A stretch of 64,000 bases of DNA, from assembly GCA_023079485.1 (NCBI GenBank), contig CM041091.1:35335093-35399092 (forward strand). The letters are read 5' to 3'. A model generated the notes under the pieces. It searched no databases. It was given only the letters and a program-made list of their open reading frames with translations, and was not told where the DNA came from. A program made the translations under genes and the position numbers. The stretch is from Archilochus colubris. Taxonomy: Eukaryota > Chordata > Aves > Apodiformes > Trochilidae. This document shows, in pieces, positions 49,776 to 63,800 of this stretch (position 1 is its first letter; each line of letters opens with the position of its first letter).

Positions 49776-52121
49776 TTTTACATGTGAGGATGAACCAACT
49801 GCAAGGAGCTTTCCCTAAATATTTGTTCTAGACACCTGGTTGGACTTTGACATCCAGCTGGGTCATATTGAGGTTTTGGCTTTGTCATTTCAGGTTAAAG
49901 ATGTCCCTCTACCTGGGGAAACTTTAGGAGCTGGTAGGCAGACAATACAGTATTGTTCCTGTTTTCTTTCCTCGCATCACCAGTGTCTGCAGCTCATCTG
50001 CATAGCACAAACACAAGTGAACAAGCAACTGCAGCAAATAAACATGAGAAACTTCCTTGGATAATAATGCACATCTGAATGCTTAGTGCCCTAAACCCCA
50101 GCCTTCATTTAGTTTGCAAATATCATCATAGCAAGAACAATCTGAATGTATAAATTTTTGAAAGTGTGAATTGGTGTGAGAGGATAATGCAGCCATTTAA
50201 CATTGCCAGCCCTTGGAATGCCCATGAGTAATTTATACCATTGTGTTCTATGGAGCATTGTTCTTTTATTCAGTCCACGCAGTTTTCACACTCCAGAAAT
50301 AGCCCTCTTCCTACTGACGCTTCCACTTTCCCTCTCTGCTCTGTTGATTTATCAACAGTAGGAAAAATGTATTTGCACTGCGTCGACATACATTTCAAAG
50401 AAAAATTTTTACTGGGGATGGTAGATTTTTTTCCTGAGCTAGATTCATGTTGGGCAGATAATATCTCTAAGGTGGAGGCAGGAGGAGCAGGAAAGTATGA
50501 TAACATTTGTTTGCATAGCCAGTTAGTACTTACATATTGTGGTTACACATCTGTCTGTACATCCTTAAGCACAGGACCACAGTCTGGAAATATGCATGAT
50601 GGACCATTTTTTCCTGAGGTATGAGATTGCTTCAGTAGGAATAGTGGGTGAATCATCCAAACATTTTTAGGATTGAGCATATTATTTGAAACATACCATA
50701 GGTTTCCACACAGATGTTTATAAATTTAGCCAATTACCTTGGAAACTTAGGCTTTTGATCAGATTTTAAAACATAAAAATTTTCTGCAGTTACTAATATT
50801 GCAAAACCTTTTCCAGCATATCCTCATGGAGTTTGGTGTCAGATACACTCAAACAGGGAAAGTTGCCTGTTATTTGGCATTCTGTTGTAGAAGTGGGCAC
50901 ATAAAGCAGCACAGCAAGAAGCTGACGCAGGCCAGGTGGGCCTTAGAGAGGCAGCTAATCAGGAGTGCAGGTGGTTCAGGTAGCTGCTTTTCACAGAGAT
51001 AATTAATGTGTACAAGTAGCTGTTAATTGCAAGTTTCAGGAATGATTTATGAGGTGGCAGAGGGGAAAAAGGGACACAATCTAATTTCTTTGGGAACCTC
51101 TGCCATTCATACAATGGTATCAGCACATCTGTGAGATGGGACATGATTAATGAAGATTGGGCAAACATGGCACCATCAGACAGGACATGTTGGGTGACAT
51201 CTTGTCAAAATAGAAACTGGCACTGAGAGCGACAGCCAGTAACCATGCAGATGATGAGCTTTTTGTCTTTAACTCGCTAATTCGCTCGGACGTCAGGCTT
51301 CACACCAGCCATGGTTCTGATATAAGGTCTTTTATGTCCATCAGAACAATTCTTGGTGTAATCTGGGTGATTATCATTGACTTGCTATGAGCACATTTGT
51401 GTTTATGAACAACAGGCAGCACCTATTTTTTTTCTCTATAGAGGCCTGGGGGAAAACAAATTTGGCAACCACTAGTATTTTATTTATACAGGACATTAAA
51501 TCTAGACTTACAAACATCTCTGTTAAATGCCTGCTTCTAGTACTATATCTTGGCTGCTGCCTGGGAACACATTTTACCTATTGTCACGTCCCTCTTTCTG
51601 CTATCTGGCATGACCACCCAAAATAGGTGTACAAAAACACTGCTTGTCTTTGCTTAGGAAGAGTGGTGTGCACATCCTTGTGTTTATTGTGCCTTCTTAT
51701 CTGAGCTAAAGATAATATAAAGTAATATTACTTTTGGTGGCATTTTTGTGGGCTCGTCACCGTATCAATTTGCTGTACTTTTAATGCTAGTTTGGCTTAT
51801 CTTTGAAAAGATAGCTAATAAAATTTGAAATAATTTAGCGATCTTGAAAAAGTAAGTGTACATATAGGTCACTGCTGCAAAGCACCAGTGTTGTATTTCA
51901 CTGTGACGAGAAGGAATATTTTGAAAACTTTTCTCAATTAATGGTTAATGTGTCGAAATACTACTGAATGTTTTGCACTTTGTTTTATAAATCAGTGTAC
52001 CAGGGATATACCTCAGCCTGTGTAATAAAAGTCTGGTTATTTCATTGTATATAATGTGGCTTTTTTAGATTGCTTTGGCTCAGCATTTAAGAGTGAATGC
52101 TTTTATTTTTATCTTTTGTAG

Positions 52122-52195
52122 CTTTTAGAATTTGACAGAGAGCTGTCAGTCTTTAAAGACAAATTGTATGAACTGGACATCTCATTTCCTCCAAG
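52122..52195 (+). CDS. INPP5A: INPP5A exon encoding LLEFDRELSVFKDKLYELDI
   Basis: This 74-base exon starts in phase 0 and reads LLEFDRELSVFKDKLYELDI followed by SFPP, about residues 301-324, ending two bases into a serine codon before GTAAGA. It leads into the substrate-binding face ahead of the second catalytic signature. The two differences from human that I recall are a lysine/arginine swap in FDRELS and an arginine/lysine swap in FKDKL. Confidence 0.97.
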
Positions 52196-52772
52196 GTAAG
52201 ACTCATATATACTCAGTTTATTTAACTATCTAGCTAAAGCATAATTGCTACTAGCACTGTAGGTCAAATGTGCATGTTCCCATACATTGAAGGAATACAC
52301 TGAAGGAATGATAATGATCTTGGTTCCTGTCATAACTGTTTAGTCTTCTCATGTGCCCTCCCTCCCTGCACAAACAGTGATGGTGCAGTCTGAGTGCCAT
52401 AGAGCTCAGCAGCTCACCCTTTGGATTCAGCTGATCCCAGTGTTTATGGCTGCTCTCAAAATAGACTTGATGTGGTTGTGTGCTAAGAAATGTGTAGCTA
52501 CTTTTAAGAACTGGACCCAGATAAGCTGCTAAAATATATTATTGCAATCATTAAGTCAGTCTTTGCTTCAAGGAAACTGCCCAGCAGTGGCAGGAAGGAG
52601 TAAGAGATGCAGAGGGGTGTGCAGAGCCTGATGCTGTTGTTCAGGGGACATCCAGGAGGAGTAGGGCAGGAACTTAAGAATCTGCAGTTTCAGTAAGCAT
52701 ATTGTTTAATTTCTGAGACTATTAGAATAATTTGGCTTTTTTAATACAGATTCATTATTTTTATCAGCTATG

Positions 52773-52915
52773 TCCCTTAGGTGAATTTTAGCCATGAGTA
52801 GACAAGTATTGCTATTGTACAAACCAAGAGTTTTGCAAAACCTAAAATTCCCTTAGGTGAATTTTAGCCATGAGTAGACAAGTATTGCTATTGTACAAAC
52901 CAAGAGTTTTGCAAA
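52773..52915. repeat. Exact 67-base direct duplication (period 76)
   Basis: Positions 52773-52839 and 52849-52915 are identical over 67 bases, starting TCCCTTAGGTGAATTTTAGC and ending GAGTTTTGCAAA. They are separated by nine bases (52840-52848). Lack of any difference means a very recent duplication or an assembly artefact. It lies 578 bases inside the intron and does not touch splice sites. Confidence 0.97.
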
Positions 52916-55900
52916 TGGCAGTCCTGTTCAGGAGAAATGAATGGAAAATTTGGTATATATATTTCCAAACATGTATGGCCTCTTCCCAAGAATGAAGAAG
53001 GCAAATATCACAGTTGCTTTTAAGGGAAAGAAATACTGTATTCGCAAAAGAGTTGAAGTACAGAGTTCAAGAAATCATAGGTAAAAACATACTTTTAGTA
53101 TACTTTTTTAAGAGAGATACAGTATTCTTAAATGTTGACATGTTCTTTATGGACAGATAAAAAAGTATAATGTTTTGGCATGCACTAAGAAAAAATTCAG
53201 AAAACTTGCCTTTTTGTTATCATAATCTCATTATTTCTTACCAGCCAGCTGCAGTACTGATTATATTGATCCCTTGGGACAATGGAAGTATGCATGGAGA
53301 GGTTACCGCTGCTCTAAATTGTTCTTATTGATTGAGTGTGATAACAGAAGACCAGCAATGTGTAGGTCTGAGTGCATTTCATTAGTTGTGCACCTGGTTA
53401 GGCTAAAAGGAGGTGAGGGGAAAGAGATGTGAATTTTTTACCAGAAATACTCTCTGTACATAGTTCTTTCCGCCAGAACAAGGTTTGGCAAAAATATGTT
53501 GTTGCATGAATGGTTTGCAGATTCTTCAAACCTCTCTGTCAATATGGTTTGGTGTCATTCTTCTCTCAGCAAAAATCAGACATTTGATGTAAGTAGGTTT
53601 ATTTTTATCTTTGTATCTGTGCTGTACTTTTGGTTTCTCTGTGAAATTATGTGAACGTCTGGCCAAGGTGTAAACCCTGGAAAAAAATTTTTTCACAAAT
53701 AAATCTAAATCTCAGTTGAGTTTTCATTATTATTTGAGTGGTTAGGTTTCTTGCAAACTACAGCTAGACTGGATAGAACCTAGGATTTTTCTCACAGCTA
53801 GTAAGGGCCATGTCCTGAGTTGTGAGGAAGTAATAAATGAGCCTTACTCTCCTTTACATAGTGTTGGAGCAAATAGCAGTGAGAAATCTCCATGGACTAA
53901 ATGCAGGTGGACCAAAAGCTGGAACCAAAAGTCTACAGTAGCTTCCTGGTAGCCATACAGGGAAGGGCAGAGCTAGGACTCTAGCTTTGGGGAAGGAGGC
54001 AAAGAATACCTCCAAATTCAACTAAATTTGAGTGAGTCTGGGGGGGATTAACCCAGTTACCAGGACTTTGGCCAGAACATCTGTCTAGATATCTATGTTC
54101 TTGTAAAAAAATTATGGAATCTTTGATGGCAAGAAGAACCTGCTTACAGGAGGTATGGCATAAATGGGCTCATAGTTGTTAGGGTTACTGAAGGTCCTAC
54201 TTTTCATGAAACTAAGCACATTGGTTTTCCTGGGAGAAATAATATTTGTTTTTCTTCGCATTGAAATTACCACAATATGCTACCAGCTGCAAAACCAGGT
54301 ATCTGAATTGGCAAAAAGCGGTGGTTTTAATGTAGGACAGTTTCTTTTAAACCTAGAACCTTTTCATTTAGGCAAGAATGAATAAATATGAGGCCTGTAT
54401 GTCTTGCTTTCACTTCCTAGTAGTTTTTTCTCTGTTTTTTCCTCATTTTTTCTTTTCTTCTGAAAAAAAAAAACAAACCAGTAACGTATCAGAATTTAGC
54501 TGTTTTTATATATTGCTTGCTTGTGAACATGAGCTTAATGCATTATTTGTGTATATCCAGTCATATTTAACTTTTGTATTTTTAACAAAGGAGGAAATTA
54601 TCAGTCCTGTATATTTAGAAACTACTTCTTTAAACTTCTTGGTAGTCTTAGCTGGAAAGTGTATGGTGGATCCATTTGTTCTGTAAATGCATCAAAGGCT
54701 TTTTCATTGGAGGGAGACAGAGAAAGCTCTGGTCACTTTGAGTCAGGCTTATGGGCGGGCCTAATTAGTGAGCATTTTAATTCAGAAGGAAGTTATAAGC
54801 AGTCGTAATGATACTCTTAAGTATTTCAGAATTCAGTTTATACATGGTATTTTAATTATGGTCCATTGATTCAGTCTGTGAATTACACTCTGCTTCTGTT
54901 CTTGATCCATGGTGTTACAGCCTTATATGGTGGGATGCTGGACAACAACTAAAGACAAAGTATCTTAGTTAAAATGGTAATGAATACATGTAGTACTGCG
55001 TCTCACATATCTCAAAAATGAAAGATCGTTTAGGACAGTTTTCTCTTTTCTTTTATTTGCTTCATCGTTTGTGCATACATCTAATTGCCCTGTCTGCACA
55101 GAGTTCTAGAAATCAGTAGCACAATTGCATACATGTCATGTAAACTTTTCCCTCAGAAAGCATGCTTGAGATTCAGTGTACTCTTGAGATAAATGGAAAA
55201 GGTCACATCCCTTTGAGTCGCAGGAGACTAAGTTACTTATAAATTCATTTTTATCAGCATGAACTGTTTATTCCCTGGACTTTATGATGAGATCTTATTG
55301 ATACACTGACATAGCTGGCTCTACTCTTTTGCTGATTGGGGACCTGGGATGTCCAGTCTTGGACTGCTGACTCTAGCTCTTCCTAAGAGGGCTTTGATTC
55401 CCATGAAAACCACTGAGTTTATGGCATAAAAGTAAGTCAAGTCCTAATTAATGAAGTTATGATGCGTTGCCAAAGCCTTGGTGTGGTTGATAAAATGACA
55501 GATGAATGAGGATTTTCAGTATTTACACTTTGGTCTTAGTTGGGTATAAATTAAATCAAAGTTTTCTTCTAGCCATTGATCCACAATTTGCCTTTTTTTC
55601 TGCCCTTTCAAAACAGTGGTTCGCTTTAAGTTTTCAAGCTACTGATCAATATGCAAATAGCTATAAATTGAATTTGAAGCTGTAAGAGTAATAGCATTAA
55701 GGCAACACAATAAATTCATTTTAATGTATATCTGAGTGGTTTCCACAGGGTCTTGATAGACTCTGTGTTAGTGAATGTGAGCTTCAGGATTCCTTCCAGT
55801 CACCTTGGTGTATGGATCCACAGCCACCTATGGACTCTCCTACCAGCCACATCTACTGAAATTTGCCAAAACCCAAGGTAGGCTGAAAGAGGAATCACAA

Positions 55901-58900
55901 CTTAGTGAGAAATCCCAGGCTGCATACAAGTCTGCTATCTTTACACAGGTCTTCTTACAGAAGGGGTCCCCTTCTGTTCCCTACACAGGACATAAAGACC
56001 CCTTCTTTTCAGACATTACTCACTCATTCCTGTATGCCTATATTTTGAGGCCTTTTACTTTATATAGTGAATATTCATATTTTCATCTCATTACCCTTTA
56101 TAATCTAATGTAGCCCATAGCAACCTTAGCCATTGGAGACTAAATACAATTCAGAATTTTAAACTGTCAGTCATGGGCTGAACAGTGTACAGCCCATCCG
56201 TGAGCAAACAGCAAGCCCAGTGTGGAAGCAGTTTGTGGTAGTCGGCAACCATTGCAGAAAGTGACAGGTATGAAAAAAGAAGTAACGACATTGTGGTCAG
56301 TCAGTATACAGGTGGGCAATTGTTACCTTCATCACTGCTCTCCATTCATTATTATAATTATTCTTGTAGCTGTTGTATAGCATAGATAGGAGCTGATTTT
56401 AGCACGAGTTCACACCCACCTGCAAGGTTTGCTTTCAGATAAGTTTGCGTGCACAGTAATCTCATGTATTAATCATTCTCGTAAAGTGACCTGTTCTTGT
56501 TTTAGGCTATGTTATTGTATTAGGCTGTCATGTAATTTACTGGTTGGACATACATTTGTGTCTTAGATATCCTCTCTGTGCTATTTTTCTGAAGCAGACC
56601 CTCTGCATTGGCAGTGTCTTGGCTCTGGCATGTTTCATCAGGAGGCAGGTTGAATCTCATTTACCCTTGGAATAGTGTTTCACCTTTGGAATTCTCTCTT
56701 ACCCTGATCCCTGTTTAGTCTGTAATCTATGTATTCTCTACCTTCGTGTTTTGTCCTATGACCCTTTTTTCTATTCTAGTAAGTTGCACAATGAAACATA
56801 CTTTTTTTCTGGTCTAGTTCTCACTAGAGAGTGAGCCAGTCTGCTCTGCATAAAGCGAAGCTATTTTCAAATGTGCTCACTTGTTCCTTCCCTTCTGCAG
56901 AGACCACCCAGAGAAGAACAGCTCGGCCTTTTGTACCTTCCCTGTGGGTGCCCTTGTACATATCTCAGTTATTACCCTTGGGTGATGGCTTGGCCATCGT
57001 GTCTCCACAAGCAGGGAGGAGAGATTTCCTCCATGGGGAGCTTTCTGGGAGGAAGGTGAAAAGCTGCTGCTGCCTGAACAAAGAAAAGGGCTCTGGGTTT
57101 GTTTTTTTAAAACTGAAAAATATCCAGAGGTGCACTGGTGATACCAGAATGTTAACTCTGAAGTATATTGTAGAGGAATATTTTCCAAATACCCATCTTA
57201 TGCCAGAAAGCAATATGCCTGACATAAATCCATAAAAAAGATTCAGATGAAAAGACTGTGGTGTTAACCTCCTGTTTTGTGCTATGCCCTGGATCCTGGC
57301 TGGGTCCTGTTTATCCTCCTCACCCTTTGCTGCTGGATTGCCCAGGTTACCCCTGGTTATTGTCACCTTTGACTTAGGTGGTTGGTGTGATCACCATGGT
57401 GCTAGTGTAGGAGCAGCTGTTTAACACATTGTACTTTAACTACTGTGTTTGCAGGATTGTGTTTACCCTTCTGATTTGGCTTAAGTGAGGTGCATATTGT
57501 GGCCTGTTAGCTTGGCTGAGCATCATGAAGGCTTATTAGTATTTTGGTACATATGAAGCAACTAATTTAATTCAAACAGTAATGTGTCTCATTGCTTAGC
57601 TTTAGTTCTCTGCTTCCTAAGATGAGCATACGAAGATAAATCACATGGAGTTAATGCTAGGAAGACAACTGGGGAGCCCAAACCTCCCTTTCAGATGCAG
57701 GAAAATATGAAATGGTAATTCAGTTTGGAGGAAGAAACCAAGAATCTGGAAGCTGGCAAAAATTGGATGTTACACATAGATTGGTCAAATGGAATTCTAT
57801 TGAAATCACACTCATGTACCAGCTCACACTATGATGAGTTGGGACATTGTCAGTTGAAAATATCAAAATATATTTATATCTTTGGCCTTACAACTTTCAA
57901 AGCAGCGAAAGCTTGAACTAGCAGCTTATGTTTGCTATCCCTGCTTGTGGTAAAAGCATCTCAGACAATCTGAAAGTGTCAGAGATAAAGGCAAATTGGT
58001 CCAAAATTTTCTTAGAAAATATGAAGATATCAAATAATTTTCTAATGAAAAATGCTTGGGATTTTTCCCCTTCTGAAGTTCTCTCTCAATATCATATGTA
58101 AGTAGAAAGACTTTTAAAGTGAGAGAAGGTTTAGTAAGTATGAGGACCCATAAGCAAGTTCAATGATAGAACATACCAAATCAAAATTATGTCTGAGCTC
58201 TTCCCATAACTAGCTCGGTTTTCATAAATGATTTATAATTTTATCTCAAATATTTTGTATTAGAAACAATTCAATGATAAAAATGTAGGGGCAATTAATA
58301 GATGAGAACAAGTGGTCTTTGAATAGGAGGTACTTCCGCTCCCTGAAACATAATAAAGTTTGCCTAAACATCAGCACATAAATCTGGAAATAGGATGCAG
58401 TTTTTTGCTTAATTTTCCCTCACTGCTGCCTTGTGGCTGTCTGTTGGTACACTTCTTACCACACTGCTGGGAACTTCGTGACCACAGGAAGTAGTATGCC
58501 TAAAGCAACACCAAAACAGATTATCAGCAGCAGGGTACATCTCTATGTTCCCTATATGGACAAAGAGCAGGGAGGCAGAGCTGCCTGTGGCAGACAGCTT
58601 TTAAAGGTAATAACACCTAACAATTCCAGAGTGAATTGTTTCTTGCTAGAAAGTACACTTCACCCATATCAGTAATGCCTTTTATCCATTCTTAAACAAA
58701 GAAAAGTGTTCATTAGGAGCATTTTTCCTGATTGGAAATGCTAGTTGAGGACACAGGTATATACAGAGTATTGTTGGCTTGTTTTAAGACACTCCTGACA
58801 GGATGGTTTGTGATGTCAAGAGACTTCTTACACTGCAGTAGGTATTTTTGTAAAGGTGTCCAATCATCTTTGACAATACCTGTCAACAGCAGCAGTGCAG

Positions 58901-60130
58901 TAATTAGTGACACTCTAACTAGGAACCTCTAATACAGCTCTTATTTTCAAAGATCTAAATGACATAACAAACAAAACTGTCCTCAAAGCCTGTTAAGTCA
59001 CAAAAAAAAAAAATCCCTCAGATATTTCGAGTCATATCTAGCTATGACCACTTTCTGAGCCTATCTACAAAAGAAGCCTTCATATTCCAAAGTATTTGTG
59101 GCCTTTCTAGAGCATGTAGAGGGAGAGCAAACAGTTTTCCTAATTTTTGGGAGGTATATGTAGTTAGCATTTTTTCTGTTATGTTTGGGTCAGCATTTCA
59201 CTGAGAGTGAAACTTGCACAAGCCAGAGAGGCAGTGGTGCGAAGGAGGAAGCCTTGTTCATCCAAGCTCCTGGCCAGAGTAAAGGATGCTGCCTTTATAA
59301 AAAGAAGATACTGCCCTACTTTCTTGCATTAAATTATTACCTACAGATAATTTTGTCTGGATAGCTTTTGAAATATTTACTTTCATCTCTGTCCCAACTG
59401 CTAGAAATCTGATTTGTCAAAGATTTGTAAACGACAGTAACTTCTTGACTGAGTGATCAGCACTGAAGACCTTGAAAAACTGGCAGAAGTTTTCACCCTG
59501 TAAGAACGTTAAGATCAATAAAGCAAATTGATAAATACCATTTCACAGAACATAGGCTCTTGGGTGAAATTCTCTAACACATAGCAGTGACAGATCATTT
59601 CAGGTACAGAACATTGTACTTAAAAAGGCATACAGTTAATGCTGCAAAAGGAAAGACTGTGTGGAATGTGATTGATTCTTATACCTTATATCATAAAGAA
59701 TAGCTTCAGTCATGTGGGGTTCTTGAGTAACCAAAGGAAGAGGTTACCAGAAAAATTCAGCCCTTAAATTGCAGACAAAGAGCTTCTACTACCAATAGTA
59801 TTACATCATCAAAATATTTCACAGACACTCAGAAATAAGCTGTACTTCTGTATGTCAGTGAAGCAGCAAATTGAATTCTCATAATATGTTTTGAAAATGA
59901 GTCTTGTTAGGTTTGATGAGGTGGAAAAGGTACTGAGATCACTGGTTTGTTCTAATATGTTCGGTACGCTTTTCTTGGATGTTTGCCATGGCTAATCTTT
60001 TTAATGGCAGTGTAGTTTGTAAATCCATTTGGTAGAAAGCTATACGTCTCAGCTTCAGAGTATCACATCAAGTTGGGTGGTAAATAAGTTACTCTTCAAG
60101 CATGCAAACCCTTTTGTTACAATACCAGAA

Positions 60131-60170
60131 ATGTATCAGAATGTATCAGAATGTATCAGAAACCTATCAG
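60131..60170. repeat. Decamer tandem repeat (ATGTATCAGA)
   Basis: ATGTATCAGA occurs three times without change at 60131-60160, followed by one degenerate unit AACCTATCAG. A short minisatellite. Confidence 0.9.
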
Positions 60171-60767
60171 AAAAATCTTGGTATTTCCTTTATTACAGTG
60201 ATAAGCAGAACAAAATGCAAATGTCATTTTAAATACACCCATACATGCAGATGTAGATAATGTGCAGCAGCCTTTCAGGTTTTGTTTAAAGACATTTATC
60301 TAGGTCAAATTTCAGTTCATTCAGGCCTAATATTCAAGAAATTGAACCTGTCACAAACACTCTAAATTTCTCCTAAACTTCTCTTTGGCTACTTAGCTGT
60401 GCCATTTTTGGAAATGGTCTGGGAAAACAGTGAGCCTTACAGCCAGCAGCCTATTCTCTACTTGAGTTGTTGTTTACCTGATTTTCATACTTTCATGTAG
60501 ATAGTCTTTAACAGCTCTCAGATGCAAAAACGCAAGGTAGGAGGTGAGAGTTTTCAAATTCTATGTGTGTCCAAAGTAGGATTGTATCTATGAGAAATAG
60601 AGAAAGAGTACATGAGAAATGAAGGGAGAGGAGAAAAGAAAGATAAATAGGCATGTCTAAAAGGGGAGTTTACCAGTTGGAGTTTTTATTTAATGCGGCC
60701 ATTTGAGCCAGAGGTTTCTGGGTGCTTTGCAAAAAATGGCTGATGGTTGTGACTGATCTGTTTGCAG

Positions 60768-60879
60768 TTACCCATACAGTGAGGACTCCAGCCAAGGAAA
60801 GCAGTACATGAACACGAGATGTCCAGCCTGGTGCGACAGAATACTGATGTCCCACTCAGCCAAGGAGCTCATTCTGAAG
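60768..60879 (+). CDS. INPP5A: INPP5A exon with catalytic motif II (PAWCDRIL)
   Basis: This 112-base exon supplies the last base of a split serine codon and then 37 codons, YPYSEDSSQGKQYMNTRCPA followed by WCDRILMSHSAKELILK, about residues 325-363. It ends in phase 0 before GTAAGT at 60880. R-C-P-A-W-C-D-R-I-L is the second signature of the 5-phosphatase family; the aspartate and arginine are active-site residues and both are intact. The stretch before the motif (SSQGKQ here, ARQGEQ in human from memory) and the residue after it (MSHS against MSPS) vary most in the window. The remaining coding part (the DHxPV-type third motif and the CaaX tail) must lie in later exons. Confidence 0.97.
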
Positions 60880-63800
60880 GTAAGTATGGACCTGCATACC
60901 TGCCTCAGACTTTTGTCTGTCTTCAGCAGAAGCAGGCAGAGTCGATTCACTTCTGCTTGTCCTTAAATTTTCAGTTGCCTGTAGCAAATGTTTGCCAGGC
61001 TGGAGATGGCATACCATGGCAATAATAAACTGTCATATCTCCAATGCTTTACACCCCAGAATATGGATCTGTTCCTGTTAACCCACTTGAAATTACCAAA
61101 GCATGAGCTTTCTCCAGTGCTTCTTTTGGTGTCTGAGCTGCCAACACTGGCTGCCTTTCATCTCTCCTGTGCCGCTTCTGTGTTTGCTACTGCTGCGCTG
61201 GGATGTACACCACAGGGTACTTGCTTTGAAGAATAACAACTGAAAACAGTAGTCCTCCATCAGTCCCCTGGTCTAGTCAACTAAACTGTAACAATGCTGC
61301 CCTACTGAGGATTCAGCACAGGTGCAAACAAAAGTGGAGGTGTTGTTCACTGAGGAGTATTGACATTAAAAGAAAAACTTGTATAGCAACAGCTTGAGGT
61401 TACCAGTGTGGTAGATTAAGGTTCCCTCTGTTGTGGTGAGAATATGTCAGATCCTAAATGGGCCAAATCTCCTATCATTGTACCCTGGACAAAGGCAGGT
61501 GGGCTCCTAACTTTGGTACACCAGTTAAGTGTCTAAATTTAGACATTCCGTTAGAGCTTTGAAAATATAGTTGTACAATGCTTTTACAATATACAGTTCA
61601 TTTTGGGATTTCAGTGTATAGAGCTAAGGTAAACTCAGTGATGCTTTATCCAAGGATAAATTACCTAAATATAGTTCAGGAACCTTTCAATTTTCCTTTT
61701 CTCTTATTTTTATTCTGCTTACCCAGCTCTGCTTTCTTGCTTTCTTTGGGAACACTGCCAGCCAATTATGTGTGCCAGCTGACACTGCCTCTGTGTTGTC
61801 CTCTGAGCTGGAGATCCATCCTGGTTACACTGGTTATCAGTTGTTCTAAAGGATCAAGAACACACCAGGAAATATGTGTATGATATAAGGAAATCTCACC
61901 CATGCCTTCCACTCTGAGCTGAATTTTTCCAACTGTGCTAGCCATGGCCATGAGCGTGATGCAAGGATGAACATGCTGTGACTTTCCAGCTCTGTTGCAT
62001 TGAGGATATTTTGCTGACCAGACTGTATGATTGTGTCATACATAACAGACTTACAAACCCAAAATTGCCTAAAGCCACATGTCTCTGTATTCCTGTATAG
62101 TTAATACAGTTTAATGGGAGTGAATTGCAGAAAATAATCTTTGCAAACAATTCTATATTTTATAGCTTCATGGCTTTTTTTTTCCTGTTTAAATTAATGA
62201 AACCCTTGAAACTTGTTTCCCTGAAGTCTACAACCTTGTGTTTCTTTCTCTCATCGATATTATTTATCTCATTATTAGATTGTTTGCTTTGCAGGATATA
62301 ACTCACTGAAAGGCTGAGAACATTTTTTTCCATAGCTAGTCAAATTTCAATTTGATGTACTTCCTTACACATCTTAATGTGTAAGAAGTGTCTGCCTGAA
62401 GTTCTGCCTAAAATTTTAGACAATGCAAGAACTGCAGTATTTAATTAAAAAAAACCCCAACCTGAAACTCAGAGAAATGCAGGCTCTATAGTAAAATAGT
62501 AATGTCAAAATAAGTGTTATTTAAGCTTCCTATATAGAAGTATCATATGGAAAAGTGAGACTTTACCCAAAATATTACAGATAGAACCTGTGAAATTCCT
62601 ACAGAACAAAGGATTAAAACCATGAAAGTGTGGCCAATGTGGGAAGATTTTTTTTTTTAATTATGAATGAGGAGATTGAAGTGTACACAAAGGCTTGAAG
62701 AGTGTGAATAGTACAGAGGGGAAGGAATTCTTTCAGGTTATCTAGGGGGATATAACTTGGATATAATGGGAGAAAATTAAACGAAGGAAAACAAAGAGCA
62801 TTAAAGAAGTTTGTAACTGTGAGGTCACTTATCTCAATTCTTAGTCTCTGTGGGACAGAAACCCAGTCAGTTGGGTCATTCAAAGATTACATTTTTAAAA
62901 TGCATATAGTTTTCTCTCTGCAGCTTTTCATTTGCAAATTACAAGCATGCAGTTTGAGACATCTCCAGAAATGTATATGCAAAACTACAGGTATAGATAA
63001 GGCCAAACTGGCATGGTTGTAACACTCAGTGAGTCTATACCAATAAAGGAATTAGCTTATCCAGCTCAAAACCAAACTGCAGTTCTGGCCCATAAAACTT
63101 AAAGACAATAATCAGTGGAAAAGAATGCTGAGCTGATAGATGAAACAGCAAAATGACGTGAAAAAACAGTGTTTGCCATGCCACTGAGAATTTATTTGAT
63201 TGCACAGCCTTTGGTGCTTTATAAGGAACTGTGTAGAAAGTGAGAGCAAGTGCTAATTAACTGATTACAGTGTTACAAATCCTTAAAATATGAGCATATA
63301 TGAAATTTTTAATAATTTTTTTTGTTATAACTAGCTATGGAATATTCTTATGCAGGTAATTATTTTGCTGCATTCATTTTTCTTAGAGGCAAATAATTTA
63401 TTTTTATGTCTTAGATATTCTGTATTTTATTTCAATCAAAAACTAGTGAATCTACGTTTCAATCCTCTGTAAAGGAAGGATAGTATGCACAAATTGCCAC
63501 ACTGTACAGTGTGTGCAGCCACACAGTAGGCATTACAGATTGTATAGACATGGGGCTGTAAACAGCTTTCATGCAACATCATCTATCATGCTATGGTCGG
63601 TTACCTCACCATCATGTTATTTTATGCTTCCTGAGCCCTAAAACACCAAAGGTTGCCCACTGCTAGGGAGTTGCGTTGATGCCTGATAGCATGAAGTAAT
63701 GAATGCTCAGCCAAGTGTATATTGTTTCTGCTTGTGCGCCACTGTAATTTGTTTATCTGTCTAAAGATTATGCAGTTGAAAATTCACAATTTTATGCTGC

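Larger units (their letters stand above)
41180..52121 (+). other. INPP5A: INPP5A intron, 10.9 kb
   Basis: The intron runs from donor GTAAGT to acceptor TTTTGTAG at 52114-52121. It contains a perfect 10-base doublet at 43153-43172, a tRNA-derived SINE-like element on the minus strand (45125-45197), a probable CR1 fragment (47815-47885) next to a GC-rich patch up to about 48060, and an 8-base inverted repeat at 49757-49775. The rest is AT-rich unique sequence. Confidence 0.9.
52196..60767 (+). other. INPP5A: INPP5A intron, 8.6 kb
   Basis: The intron runs from donor GTAAGA to acceptor TTTGCAG at 60761-60767. It contains an exact 67-base tandem duplication (52773-52915) and a decamer repeat (60131-60170). 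I see no transposon that I can name. The rest is AT-rich unique sequence. Confidence 0.9.
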
